Assembly (NCBI RefSeq): GCF_900091445.1 | Contig: NZ_LT607733.1 | Coordinates: 186,001-250,000, forward strand | DNA length: 64,000 bases | From: Micromonospora echinofusca | Lineage (GTDB): Bacteria > Actinomycetota > Actinomycetes > Mycobacteriales > Micromonosporaceae | Reading direction: 5' to 3' | In this document: positions 40,055 to 50,533 of the stretch, piece after piece | Position numbering within the stretch: position 1 is the stretch's first letter | Layout of the letters: each line of letters opens with the position of its first letter | Made by a program: the position numbers and the translations under genes | Notes under the pieces: model-generated | The model's input: the letters and a program-made list of their open reading frames with translations, nothing else | What the model was told of the DNA's origin: nothing | Database searches by the model: none

Positions 40055-41218
40055 ATGTCCGTGGTCAGCGGCACCGTGGCGGCGGGTTACGAGCCGGTCC
40101 GGGAGGCGTTCCTGGCGAACTTCGAGACGCGGTCCGAGATCGGCGCGGCCCTCAGCGTCTACCGGCACGGCCGGGAGGTGGCCCGTCTGTGGGGCGGGCT
40201 CGCCGATCCCGCCACCGGCCGCGCCTGGCGGGCGGAGACCCTCCAGGTGGTCTTCTCGGCAACCAAGAGCGTGCCGGCGGCCTGCGCGCACCTGCTGGCG
40301 CAGCGCGGGCAGCTCGACCTGGACGCACCCGTCGCCGAGTACTGGCCGGAGTTCGCTGCGGCCGGCAAGGACGCCGTCCCGGTCCGCTGGCTCCTGTCCC
40401 ACCAGGCGGGGCTGCCGGTGCTCGACCGTCCGGTTCCACAGGCGGAGGCACTGACCTGGGAGCCGGTCGTCGCCGCGCTGGCGGCCCAGGCGCCGGCCTG
40501 GGAGCCGGGCACGGCACACGGCTACCACGGGCTCACCTACGGCTGGCTGGTCGGCGAGGTGGTACGCCGGGTCTCCGGCCGCAGCCTCGGCACGTACTTC
40601 GCCGACGAGATCGCCACACCGCTGGGCCTGGACTTCTGGGTCGGCCTGCCCGCCTCCGAGGCGCACCGGGTCGCCCGGCTCGTCGAACAGCCGGCCGCTC
40701 CGCCCGCCGCCGCCGGGGTGGCGCCGGAGGCGCTCGCGGCGTACACCGATCCGACCTCGCTGGTGGTCCGCTCGACGATGGTGACCGACCCGCCGCTCGA
40801 CCTCGTCGACCCGCGTGCCTGGGCGGCCGAGATCCCCTCGGTGAACGGCATCTGCACCGCCTCGTCGCTGGCCCGCTTCTACGCGGGCCTGATCGGCGAG
40901 GTCGACGGCGTCCGGATCCTCGACGCGACCACCCTCGACGCCGCCATTCGGCAGCAGGCGGGCGGAGTCGACCGGGTGCTGTTGGTGCCGACCCGGCCGG
41001 CGCTCGGCTTCGGCCTGCCGCTGCCCGAACAGCCGTGGTGGTCGCCGACCGCCTTCGGCTTCCCCGGCCACGGCGGCTCGCTCGGCTACGCCGACCCGGC
41101 CAGCGGCGTCGCCTTCGGGTACGTGACGAGCGGACTCCGCGTCACGATGGGCCCGGACCCCCGCACGACCAGCCTGGTCGAGGCGGTCCGGGCGGCGGTG
41201 TCCCGCGAGCCGGCCTGA
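40055..41218 (+). CDS. Serine hydrolase, class C beta-lactamase/esterase EstB-like
   Basis: A 387-residue enzyme without signal peptide. The nucleophile motif SxxK is SATK near residue 72, the Tyr motif is YHGLTYGWL near 167, and a GHGGS motif near 345 replaces the third KTG-type box, as in EstB-like carboxylesterases. GAGGAG lies upstream of the ATG. Substrate unknown; true beta-lactamase activity is unlikely. Expression is probably controlled through the twin operators upstream. Confidence 0.9.
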   Translation: MSVVSGTVAAGYEPVREAFLANFETRSEIGAALSVYRHGREVARLWGGLADPATGRAWRAETLQVVFSATKSVPAACAHLLAQRGQLDLDAPVAEYWPEFAAAGKDAVPVRWLLSHQAGLPVLDRPVPQAEALTWEPVVAALAAQAPAWEPGTAHGYHGLTYGWLVGEVVRRVSGRSLGTYFADEIATPLGLDFWVGLPASEAHRVARLVEQPAAPPAAAGVAPEALAAYTDPTSLVVRSTMVTDPPLDLVDPRAWAAEIPSVNGICTASSLARFYAGLIGEVDGVRILDATTLDAAIRQQAGGVDRVLLVPTRPALGFGLPLPEQPWWSPTAFGFPGHGGSLGYADPASGVAFGYVTSGLRVTMGPDPRTTSLVEAVRAAVSREPA

Positions 41219-41280
41219 CCCCTGCCGGCTCGGCCCCGTCGTCCGGCGGGGACGTCCGGCGTAGCTGGTAGAAATGCCGG

Positions 41281-43416
41281 ATGAGCCAGGATCGGACGGC
41301 GGTACGGGAGCGGGCCGAGGCGGTGCTGCGGCGGCTGGCCGGCGAGCACGCCCGACTTCGGGAGGACCAGTGGCGGGCGATCGAGGCGCTGGTGGTCGAC
41401 CGCCGCCGGGTGCTCTGCGTGCAGCGCACCGGGTGGGGCAAGTCGGCGGTCTACTTCGTGGCCACCGCCCTGCTGCGGGACCGGGAGGCGACCGGCGCAG
41501 AAGGCGTCGCCGGCCCCACCGTGATCGTCTCGCCGCTGCTGGCGCTGATGCGCAACCAGGTCGAGTCGGCGGCCCGCGCCGGCATCCGGGCCCGCACCAT
41601 CAACTCCGCCAACCTCGACGAGTGGGACGAGATCACCGCCGAGATCCACGCCGGCGCGGTGGACGTGCTGCTGATCAGCCCGGAACGGCTCAACAATCCG
41701 GACTTCCGGGACACCGTGCTGCCGAAGCTGGCGGCCACCACCGGCCTGCTGGTGGTCGACGAGGCGCACTGCGTCTCCGACTGGGGGCACGACTTCCGGC
41801 CGGACTACCGCCGGCTGCGTACGTTCCTGGGCAACCTGCCCGAGCGCACCCCGGTGCTGGCCACCACGGCCACCGCCAACGCCCGGGTCACCGCCGACGT
41901 GGCGGAGCAGTTGGGCGACGCCCTCGTGCTGCGCGGCAGCCTCGACCGGGAGTCGCTGCGCCTCGGCGTGGTCGAGCTGCCGAGCCCGGCGCACCGGCTG
42001 GGCTGGCTCGCCGACCACCTGGACCGGCTGCCCGGCTCGGGCATCGTCTACACGCTCACGGTCGCCGCGGCGGGGGAGACCGCCGAGTTCCTGCGGTCCC
42101 GGGGCTACGCCGTCGCCTCCTACACGGGCCAGGCCGAGGACGCCGACCGGCGGGCCGCCGAGCAGGACCTGCTGGACAACAAGATCAAGGCGCTGGTCGC
42201 CACCAGCGCGCTGGGCATGGGCTTCGACAAGCCCGACCTCGGCTTCGTGGTGCACCTCGGCGCGCCGCCGTCCCCGATCGCGTACTACCAGCAGGTCGGC
42301 CGCGCCGGCCGGGCCGTCGCGCACGCGGAGGTGCTGCTGCTGCCCGGCGCCGAGGACGCCGCCATCTGGCGCTACTTCGCCTCGCTCGCCTTCCCGCCGG
42401 AGGGGCAGGTCCGTGCCGTCCTGGCCGCCCTGCACACCGACCGCCCGCTCTCCACCCAGGCGCTCGAACCGATCGTCGACCTGCGGCGGGCCCGGCTGGA
42501 GTTGATGCTCAAGGTGCTCGACGTCGACGGCGCGGTCCGCCGGGTGCGCGGCGGCTGGCTGGCCACCGGTGAGCCCTGGGTCTACGACGAGGCCCGGTTG
42601 CGCCGCGTCGCCGAGGCACGCACCGCCGAGCAGCAGGCCATGCGGGAGTACGCGGCCACCGCCGACTGCCGGCTGCGCTACCTGCGCGAGTGCCTGGACG
42701 ACGCGGGGGCCGCCGACTGCGGCCGGTGCGACCGCTGCGCCGGCCCGCTCTTCACGGCCGACGTGTCGGACGCCGCGCTGAGCGCCGCGCAGACCTTCCT
42801 CGGCCGGCCCGGCGTGGAGATCGCGCCGAAGAAGCTCTGGCCGACCGGTCTGGAGGCGGTGGGCGTACCCCTGAAGGGGCGGATCGCCCCGGCGGAGCAG
42901 GCGTTGCCGGGGCGCGCGGTGGGGCGGCTGTCCGACCTCGGGTGGGGCGGCCGGCTGCGTGACCTGGTCGGGCCGGAGGCGGCGGACGTGGCCGTCCCCG
43001 ACGACGTGGCCGCCGCCGTGGTCGAGGTGCTCAAGGCGTGGGCGCACGGCGACGAGCGGTGGCCGCGCCGCCCGGTCGGCGTGGTGGCGGTCGGTTCGCG
43101 TCGCCGGCCCCGCCTGGTCGGCTCGCTCGCCGAGCGGATCGCCGCCGTGGGCCGGCTGCCGCTGCTCGGGCAGGTGACGTCGGTCGGCGCGCCCGCCGGG
43201 GGCCCGCGCGGCAACAGCGCCCAGCGGGTACGCGCCCTGCACGGCGCCTTCGCCGTGCCGGACGAACTGGCCGACGCCCTCGCCGGGCTCGACGGGCCGG
43301 TGCTCCTCGTCGACGACCTGGTCGACTCGGGCTGGACGATGACGATGGCCGCCCGGGAGCTGCGCCGGGCCGGCGCCCCCGACGTGCTCCCCCTCGCGCT
43401 GGCCGTGGCCGGCTGA
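41281..43416 (+). CDS. recQ: RecQ-type DNA helicase with C-terminal phosphoribosyltransferase-like domain
   Basis: A 711-residue protein. Helicase lobes cover about 1-350: motif 0 LREDQWRAIEAL, Walker A RTGWGKSAV, DEAH box VVDEAHCVSDWGHDF, motif III TATAN, motif VI QQVGRAGRA. A RecQ zinc site follows (Cys in CRLRYLRECL and CGRCDRC). The last 230 residues differ from RecQ and end in VLLVDDLVDSGWTM, the PRPP-binding loop of type I phosphoribosyltransferases, with helix and strand after it. Architecture is known from actinobacterial genomes, but the role of the second domain is not. Single gene. Confidence 0.9.
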   Translation: MSQDRTAVRERAEAVLRRLAGEHARLREDQWRAIEALVVDRRRVLCVQRTGWGKSAVYFVATALLRDREATGAEGVAGPTVIVSPLLALMRNQVESAARAGIRARTINSANLDEWDEITAEIHAGAVDVLLISPERLNNPDFRDTVLPKLAATTGLLVVDEAHCVSDWGHDFRPDYRRLRTFLGNLPERTPVLATTATANARVTADVAEQLGDALVLRGSLDRESLRLGVVELPSPAHRLGWLADHLDRLPGSGIVYTLTVAAAGETAEFLRSRGYAVASYTGQAEDADRRAAEQDLLDNKIKALVATSALGMGFDKPDLGFVVHLGAPPSPIAYYQQVGRAGRAVAHAEVLLLPGAEDAAIWRYFASLAFPPEGQVRAVLAALHTDRPLSTQALEPIVDLRRARLELMLKVLDVDGAVRRVRGGWLATGEPWVYDEARLRRVAEARTAEQQAMREYAATADCRLRYLRECLDDAGAADCGRCDRCAGPLFTADVSDAALSAAQTFLGRPGVEIAPKKLWPTGLEAVGVPLKGRIAPAEQALPGRAVGRLSDLGWGGRLRDLVGPEAADVAVPDDVAAAVVEVLKAWAHGDERWPRRPVGVVAVGSRRRPRLVGSLAERIAAVGRLPLLGQVTSVGAPAGGPRGNSAQRVRALHGAFAVPDELADALAGLDGPVLLVDDLVDSGWTMTMAARELRRAGAPDVLPLALAVAG

Positions 43417-43581
43417 GCCGCCCGCGCCGCCGATGCTTCCCGGCAGGGCCCGAGCTGCGGCGACGTCGGTCGAGCAGCGATCGGGAAAGTTCCCGGCGGG
43501 AGCGGACTGCGACCGTCGCCACGCCGCACCGCTGGCGGGCCGGCGTCGTGCCGACGGGCGGTAGCGTGGGCGGCATGACCG

Positions 43582-44598
43582 ATGAGCAGCACGGCCGTGA
43601 CCGGGACGGCGGCGGTGCCTGACCAGGTGTCGGCGGCGCCCGACCACGCAACGGACGTGCCGGACGGCATGACCACCGCCCCGGAGCACGTGTCGGCCGT
43701 GCCGGACCGGAGCACCCTCCGGCTGGCGCTGGTCGTCGGCGGGCTGGTGCTCGCCGTCCTGCTCGGTTTCGGCCTCGGCCGGCTCAACGGCGGCGGCCCC
43801 TCCGCGGCGGTGGGAACCGACAGCGCCCTCACCGGGCACAGCCACGCGCCGGGCACCGGCGCCCACGAGCACGGCGCCGACCAGGCCGCGGCGGCGCAGG
43901 CGGGCGGCCTCTCGGTCAGTTCGGCGGGCTACACCCTCACCCCGGTGGCCGCCGCGTTCACCGCCGGCCGTCCGGGCGAGCTGCGCTTCCAGGTGCGGGA
44001 CGCGCAACGTCGGCCGGTGACCCGGTTCGCGGTCGTGCACGACAAGCCGATGCACCTGATCGTGGTGCGGCGCGACCTGACCGGCTACCAGCACCTGCAT
44101 CCGACGATGGCGGCCGACGGCACCTGGTCGGTGCCGCTGAACCTGCCGCAGGCCGGGGTCTGGCGGGCGTACGCCGACTTCACCGCGCTCGCCGACGACG
44201 GCCGGCAGACCGCCGTGACCCTCGGGGTCGACCTGACCGCGCCGGGCGGCTACCAGCCGAGGCCGCTGCCGGCACCGGCGTCCTCGGCCACCGTCGACGG
44301 GTTCACCGTCAGCTACCAGGGCACGCCGCAGGCCGGCGTGACCGTGCCGCTGACGTTCCGCGTCGACTCGGCGGGCGGGCGCCCGGCGCTGGAGCGCTAC
44401 CTCGGCGCGTACGGGCACCTGGTCGCCCTGCGCGAGGGGGATCTCGGTTACCTGCACGTCCACCCCGAACCGCAGCCGGTCGACGGGGCAGTGACGTTCT
44501 GGGTGACCGCGCCCGACCCGGGCCGCTACCGGCTCTACCTGGACTTCCAGGTCGCCGGCGTGGTGCGGACCGCCGAGTTCACGGTCACGGTGGCCTGA
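43582..44598 (+). CDS. Membrane-anchored His-rich protein, possible metal binding
   Basis: A 338-residue protein. A cytoplasmic N-terminus (about 1-45) precedes one membrane helix (LRLALVVGGLVLAVLLGFGLG). The outside part begins with a His-rich stretch (GHSHAPGTGAHEHG), then two beta-sandwich-like halves containing FAVVHDKPMHLIVVRRDLTGYQHLHP and HLVALREGDLGYLHVHPEP, each with clustered His and a Met. These patterns resemble copper-handling or heavy-metal-associated domains. Function is not established. A strong bidirectional hairpin follows. Confidence 0.75.
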   Translation: MSSTAVTGTAAVPDQVSAAPDHATDVPDGMTTAPEHVSAVPDRSTLRLALVVGGLVLAVLLGFGLGRLNGGGPSAAVGTDSALTGHSHAPGTGAHEHGADQAAAAQAGGLSVSSAGYTLTPVAAAFTAGRPGELRFQVRDAQRRPVTRFAVVHDKPMHLIVVRRDLTGYQHLHPTMAADGTWSVPLNLPQAGVWRAYADFTALADDGRQTAVTLGVDLTAPGGYQPRPLPAPASSATVDGFTVSYQGTPQAGVTVPLTFRVDSAGGRPALERYLGAYGHLVALREGDLGYLHVHPEPQPVDGAVTFWVTAPDPGRYRLYLDFQVAGVVRTAEFTVTVA

Positions 44599-44624
44599 CT
44601 GTGGGCTGGCCGGGTTGGCCCGAA

Positions 44625-44685
44625 GGTGATCAGGACACCGTGGACCTCAAGAGCGCCCGATAGCGTCCACAGCGTCCTGATCACC
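44625..44685. terminator. Bidirectional hairpin terminator
   Basis: Arms 44625-44645 and 44665-44685 pair over 21 bp with two mismatches (both can be wobble pairs in one orientation). The outer part is GGTGATCAGGAC with GTCCTGATCACC. It sits between the 3' ends of convergent genes. Confidence 0.8.
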
Positions 44686-44714
44686 GGGGCGCGCACCGGG
44701 TGGCGGTGGGGTGC

Positions 44715-45131
44715 TCAGCCGGCGCGGCGGATGGGGCGGCGGGCCAGGTAGCGCAGCAGGTCGCGGATGTGGTGCTTCTCCTCGGCCGGCACGGTGGGGT
44801 CGGCCAGCCGTTGCAGGATCACCCGGACGTCCGCCTCGACCGGGCCGTCGTCGGCGCGGCGGCGGGGTGCGGCACCGGCGTCGGGCAGACCGAGCGCGCG
44901 GAACGCCGCCGCGACCGGCAGGTCCAGCGCTGCGCAGAAGCCGCGCACCTTCGCCAGCTCGGGGTAGTCCTGCCAGTCCCCGGCGAGCCAACGGAACACG
45001 GTCGACCGACCGACGCCCGTGTGGGACGCCAGGTCGGTGACGGTCCAGCCGCGTTCCTCGCGGGCGTCGTCGATGGCGCGCCGCACGAAACGTGCGAAGG
45101 CCATCTGCGGCGAAACCTCTACGGAACCCAT
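44715..45131 (-). CDS. XRE-family transcriptional regulator
   Basis: Start ATG at 45131 has GGGAGGGAAG upstream; longer frames reach 45269 but would be uncharacteristic. The 138-residue protein begins with a short leader and then a Cro/CI HTH (WTVTDLASHTGVGRSTVFRWL). The rest is helical (KVRGFCAALDLPVAAAFRALGL) with a C-terminal helix EEKHHIRDLLRYLARR. No ligand domain. Target unknown. Confidence 0.8.
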   Translation of the reverse strand: MGSVEVSPQMAFARFVRRAIDDAREERGWTVTDLASHTGVGRSTVFRWLAGDWQDYPELAKVRGFCAALDLPVAAAFRALGLPDAGAAPRRRADDGPVEADVRVILQRLADPTVPAEEKHHIRDLLRYLARRPIRRAG

Positions 45132-45317
45132 CCCTGCGGGTCTTCCCTCCCGGCCGGCACCCGGCGGTGCGCCCTCGAGGGTAGTACGGAAAGGTAAGGA
45201 AACGATTGACTGACCGACCAGACCGTCTCGTGTATGGGATGTTCCGCCCTCTCCAATGGCGCGGATCACATCCGAGGACCGCCGCTCAGGCGGGCGGCCG
45301 GTCCGGGCGGCGTCCCG

Positions 45318-46520
45318 TCAGTGGGCGGCCGCGACGTCGTCGGGCACCGGGGCGTCGGGGGCGGTGCCCGGCGAGGGCAGCGGTGGCAGCAGGGCCGCCA
45401 GCCGTGGGGTCACCGCCCACTGGTCGATGAGTTCCCGGTACTCCGCCCGCTGGGCGACGGTCGGCGCGGTGCCGGTGCGTCGCGCGCGGATGAGCAGGTT
45501 GCGCGGGGTGTGCCGGGAGTCGACGAACTCCACCACCTCGGCCCGGTAGCCGTGCAGCCGGAGCAGCCCGGCCCGCAGCGCGTCGGTGAGGACGTCCGCG
45601 AAGCGCTCGCGGAGGATGCCCTGCCGGGTCAGCAGCTCGTACGGAGCCGGGGCCGGCCGCGCGCGGAGCTGGGCCGCGACGTCGTGGTGGCAGCAGGGCG
45701 CGGCGAGCACCCAGCGGGCCTTCCAGCGCACCGCCCGGGCCAGCGCCTCGTCGGTGGCGGTGTCGCAGGCGTGCAGGGCCAGCACCAGGTCGGGGGCGGG
45801 CTCCACGACGGCGTCGGCGATGGTGCCGGCCACGAAGCTGACCCGGTCCGCCCAGCCCAGCCGCTCGGCCAGCTCGGTGTTGCGTCGCCGCTGGTCCTCC
45901 CGGACGTCCACGCCGACCAGCTCGACGTCGAGCCCGCGCTGCGCGAGCCACCGGTACGCGGCGAAGGTCAGGTAGGCGTTGCCGCAGCCTAGGTCGACCA
46001 CCCGCAGCGGGCCGGTCAGGTCGTCCGGCAGGGTCGCCGCCAGCGCCCGCAGGAACGCGTCGACCTGGCGGCGCTTCGCCGCCGAGCCACCGATCTCGGC
46101 GAAGATCGGGTCGCCGGGATCGAGCAGGTACTCCTTCGCCCGGTCGTGCCCACCCGGCTCGGCGGCCGGCCGGCTCGCGGCGGCCCGGTGCACCTGCGCC
46201 TCGCCGGACTTGGTGACCCGCAACTGGAGCGTGGCGTCGGCCGTCTCCACGTGCCAGTTGCCGAACGGCTCGGCGAGCAGCGCGTCCACCGCCGCGTCCG
46301 CCTCCGGGCCCGGGGCCACGTTGCGGGTGTACGGGCGGGAGCCGTCGGAGGTGGAGATCTGCAACCGGGCGCCGGCCTTGAGCGCGACCGGCCGCAGTTC
46401 GGCGCGGACCATCGAGGGCCGGTGACCACGGCGTCGGCCGGCGGCGACCGCGCGGGTGAGTGCCGGGTCGAGCAGCAGTGCCCGGACCTCGGTCAGGGCG
46501 GCGTCCAGCGGTTCGGGCAT
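45318..46520 (-). CDS. SAM-dependent methyltransferase, GSTCD/METTL25-like
   Basis: ATG at 46520 with GGAG nearby gives 400 residues. An N-terminal domain (about 1-150) precedes a Rossmann methyltransferase with SAM-binding VVDLGCGNAYLTFAA and acidic strand-2 end in LVGVDVREDQ. The motif LALHACDTATDEAL followed by VLAAPCCHHDV is characteristic of the GSTCD/METTL25-type family. The methyl acceptor is unknown, possibly RNA. Three RGD-like basic stretches at the C-terminus are absent; the tail is Pro/Ala-rich. Confidence 0.85.
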   Translation of the reverse strand: MPEPLDAALTEVRALLLDPALTRAVAAGRRRGHRPSMVRAELRPVALKAGARLQISTSDGSRPYTRNVAPGPEADAAVDALLAEPFGNWHVETADATLQLRVTKSGEAQVHRAAASRPAAEPGGHDRAKEYLLDPGDPIFAEIGGSAAKRRQVDAFLRALAATLPDDLTGPLRVVDLGCGNAYLTFAAYRWLAQRGLDVELVGVDVREDQRRRNTELAERLGWADRVSFVAGTIADAVVEPAPDLVLALHACDTATDEALARAVRWKARWVLAAPCCHHDVAAQLRARPAPAPYELLTRQGILRERFADVLTDALRAGLLRLHGYRAEVVEFVDSRHTPRNLLIRARRTGTAPTVAQRAEYRELIDQWAVTPRLAALLPPLPSPGTAPDAPVPDDVAAAH

Positions 46521-46559
46521 TGCTCCATCTTCCTCGTCGACCGGCGACTTCCCCGGCAC

Positions 46560-46726
46560 ACGGGGTGCCCGCCGGGGCTCTTCCCCGTGGGGCACCCGCC
46601 CCGGGGCCGGTGCCCCACGGGGCCAGGTGTCCGCCTGGGGTGAGTGTCTGCCCGGGTCGGCGTCCGCCCAGGGCCGGTGCCCGTCCGGGGTCAGTGTCCG
46701 CCGGGGCAAGTGCCCGTCCGGACGAG
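46560..46726. repeat. Imperfect tandem repeats of about 16-18 bp (GTGTCCGCCGGGGTCA-like)
   Basis: At least six successive units with the pattern GTG(T/C)CCG(C/T)C(C/T)GGGG are visible between about 46628 and 46726, with more degenerate units to the left. They lie between the methyltransferase start and the helicase terminator, on DNA without a gene. Confidence 0.6.
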
Positions 46727-46758
46727 GAGATCCCCCGGACACGGGTCCGGGGGATCTC
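46727..46758 (-). terminator. Hairpin terminator of the DEAD-box helicase gene
   Basis: GAGATCCCCCGGAC and GTCCGGGGGATCTC form a perfect 14-bp stem with a 4-base loop (ACGG). It is 16 bases downstream of the helicase stop codon on the minus strand. Confidence 0.88.
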
Positions 46759-46774
46759 GGGTGACGTGCGTCGG

Positions 46775-48427
<1,653 letters not shown>

Positions 48428-48741
48428 GTGGATTTGGGGGTGCCCTCTCGTGGGTGCGCCCCGTCATGTCCTCAGGGCGCGTTCGGTGTGGCGCGGGCCA
48501 CACGGTCGGCGGCTGACTGCCTTGCCGGACCGGGCCGCACGCGCGCCGCGGGCCTCACACTCGATCGAACCGCCTGATCGCGCGGATCAGGCTGGCCAGG
48601 TCGGCGCCCGCGGCAACTGCTCCATGCTACCTGAACCGGCCCGGAGTCGTCCTGATTCCGTACGCACGCGCCACGCCGGGGGCGGTGGGTGTGACTTGCG
48701 TCACTTCCGACCGGGTTGCCGGCGGGCGGTAGCCTGCGCTC
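48428..48741. other. Divergent gap with hairpin in the helicase leader
   Basis: Contains the upstream regions of the helicase (minus) and the ferritin-like gene (plus). A hairpin GCCTGATC-GCGCG-GATCAGGC spans 48572-48592 and would lie in the helicase transcript leader if transcription starts upstream of it. Leaders of RNA helicase genes are often regulated, but nothing more can be said. Confidence 0.45.
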
Positions 48742-49395
48742 GTGTCCGAGACCGATCTGCCCGACCGTGCCGTCGTCGATCTGCTCGGCCTGGTGGCCCT
48801 CGGTGAGCTGCTCGCCTTCGAACGGATGGCCGTCGACGCCCGACTCGCCCCGGACCTGCGCCGGCGGGCGGCGCTGGGGGAGATGGCCGCCGCCGAGATC
48901 GGCAACTACCGGCGGCTGGCCGACCGGATCGCCGCGCTCGGCGTACTGCCCGACGACGCCATGGCGCCCTACGTGGGGCCGCTCCAGGCGTACCACGACT
49001 CGACCGAGCCGCGGGACTGGGCCGAGGCGGTGACGAAGGCGTACGTGGGCGACGCCATCACCGACGACTTCCTCCGGGGGGTCGCCGCGACGCTGGCCGA
49101 GCCGGACCGTCAGCTCGTCCTCGACGTGCTGCACGACTCGTCGTACGCAGACTTCGCCGTCGCCGAGATCCGGGCGGCCGTCGAGGCGGACCCCAGGGTG
49201 GCCGGCCGGCTCTCGATGTGGGCGCGGCGCCTGCTCGGCGAGGCGCTGTCGCAGGCCGGCCGGGTGGCCGCCGCCGAGGGCGGGGCGTTCGCCGCGCTCG
49301 TCACGCGCGGCGGGCGGGTGGACGTGCCGGAACTGTTCCGGCGGCTGACCGCGGCACACACCACGCGGATGACCGCCGCCGGGCTGAACAACTGA
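48742..49395 (+). CDS. Ferritin-like fold protein (MiaE-like group)
   Basis: A 217-residue helical protein with GTG start. It shows a four-helix-bundle pattern with carboxylates and a His set (ELLAFERMAVDARLA, MAAAEIGNYRRLADRI, then HDSSYADFAVAEI) like di-iron proteins of the MiaE/ferritin-like group found next to DEAD helicase and DUF3107 genes in actinobacteria. tRNA hydroxylation is the activity of MiaE; whether it applies here is unknown. Confidence 0.8.
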   Translation: MSETDLPDRAVVDLLGLVALGELLAFERMAVDARLAPDLRRRAALGEMAAAEIGNYRRLADRIAALGVLPDDAMAPYVGPLQAYHDSTEPRDWAEAVTKAYVGDAITDDFLRGVAATLAEPDRQLVLDVLHDSSYADFAVAEIRAAVEADPRVAGRLSMWARRLLGEALSQAGRVAAAEGGAFAALVTRGGRVDVPELFRRLTAAHTTRMTAAGLNN

Positions 49396-49456
49396 CCGCG
49401 ACCGGCGGTCCGCGACGGGCGACCGTCCGGCCACCCGTCGCGGCCGACCGGACCAC

Positions 49457-49684
49457 TCAGCGGACGGTGAACCCGACCGCGCGCGGCGACGCCTCGGCGA
49501 TCTCGACGTAGGCGACCTTGTTGACCGGCACGATGACCCGCCGGCCCTTCTCGTCGGTCAGGGAGAGGGTGCCCTCGTCCTTGCCGAAGGCGTCGGTCAC
49601 GATCTGCTCGATCTCGGCCGGCGACTGCGCGCTCTCCAGGACCAGCTCACGGGGCGCGTACTGCACGCCGATCTTGACCTCCAC
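49457..49684 (-). CDS. DUF3107 family protein
   Basis: A 75-residue protein of the full expected length. The conserved reading MEVKIGVQYAPRELVLES through VPVNKVAYVEIAE is the DUF3107 pattern. Probably a small alpha/beta protein. It lies upstream of nothing on its strand but is regularly linked to the TetR gene here and to the ferritin-like gene. Function unknown. Confidence 0.9.
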   Translation of the reverse strand: MEVKIGVQYAPRELVLESAQSPAEIEQIVTDAFGKDEGTLSLTDEKGRRVIVPVNKVAYVEIAEASPRAVGFTVR

Positions 49685-49749
49685 TGTGCCTCCTCATTCG
49701 GGCGAAAGAGCCGCCGATGGGAAGGCTATCCGATCTCGGGGCCGGATGT

Positions 49750-50388
49750 TCAGGCTGACTCACCTTGCAGCGGGAAGCTGGCGATGCCCCGCCAGGAGAG
49801 CGCCGCGACCAGTGCCTCCGCCTCGGCCTTGGGCAGTTGCCGGCCCCGGGCCAGCCAGAACTGCGCGGCGGTCTCGGCCGCGCCGACCAGGCCCGAGGCG
49901 AGCAGCTCGGCGTGCGCCCGGCTGATCCCGGTGTCCGAGATGATGGTGTCGGTGATCGCCGCGATGCAGCCCTGCTCCACCCGCTCGACGCGCTGGCGCA
50001 CCGCCGGGTCGTTGCGCAGGTCCGACTCGAAGACGAGACGGAACGCCTCGCTCTCGTGGTCGACGAAGTCGAAGTACGCGCGCACCGACGCGCCGACGCG
50101 CTCCTTGTTGTCGTTGGTGCCGCGCATCGCGTCGTCCACCTTCGCGAGGATCGCGTCGCAGTGCGTGTCCAGCAGGGCGAGGTAGAGCTCCATCTTGCCG
50201 GGGAAGTGCTGGTAGAGCACCGGCTTGGAGACCCCCGCCCGTTCGGCGATGTCGTCCATCGCGGCCGCGTGGTAGCCCTGGGCGACGAACACCTCCTGGG
50301 CCGCGGCGAGCAACTGCTTGCGGCGCGCGGAACGGGGCAGGCGGGTGGGCCGGCCGGCGGTCTGGGCACCGTTCCCCACAGCGGTCAT
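49750..50388 (-). CDS. TetR-family transcriptional regulator
   Basis: ATG at 50388 with GGAGG 4 bases upstream gives 212 residues; an upstream ATG at 50421 is less well placed. The HTH is typical: AAQEVFVAQGYHAAAMDDIAERAGVSKPVLYQHF. The C-terminal ligand/dimer domain is helical with no recognised ligand motif. It is divergent from the large Pro-rich gene, which may be one of its targets. Confidence 0.9.
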   Translation of the reverse strand: MTAVGNGAQTAGRPTRLPRSARRKQLLAAAQEVFVAQGYHAAAMDDIAERAGVSKPVLYQHFPGKMELYLALLDTHCDAILAKVDDAMRGTNDNKERVGASVRAYFDFVDHESEAFRLVFESDLRNDPAVRQRVERVEQGCIAAITDTIISDTGISRAHAELLASGLVGAAETAAQFWLARGRQLPKAEAEALVAALSWRGIASFPLQGESA

Positions 50389-50533
50389 GGGAACCTCCGA
50401 GTTCTTCGTACGAGCCGGCATTTCACCCGAACCGGTCGGGGCCCGGGACCCGTCGCGGAATTGGCCCGCCGCCGTAACTTATCGCCACTGTCACCACACG
50501 GTAGCCTCAGCGGGGGCGACCAAGGAGCGCGCG

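Noticed and set aside
45132..45269. N-terminal extension of the XRE regulator at 44715
   Set aside because: The extension has no ribosome site, while ATG 45131 has GGGAGGGAAG; the extra residues look non-coding.
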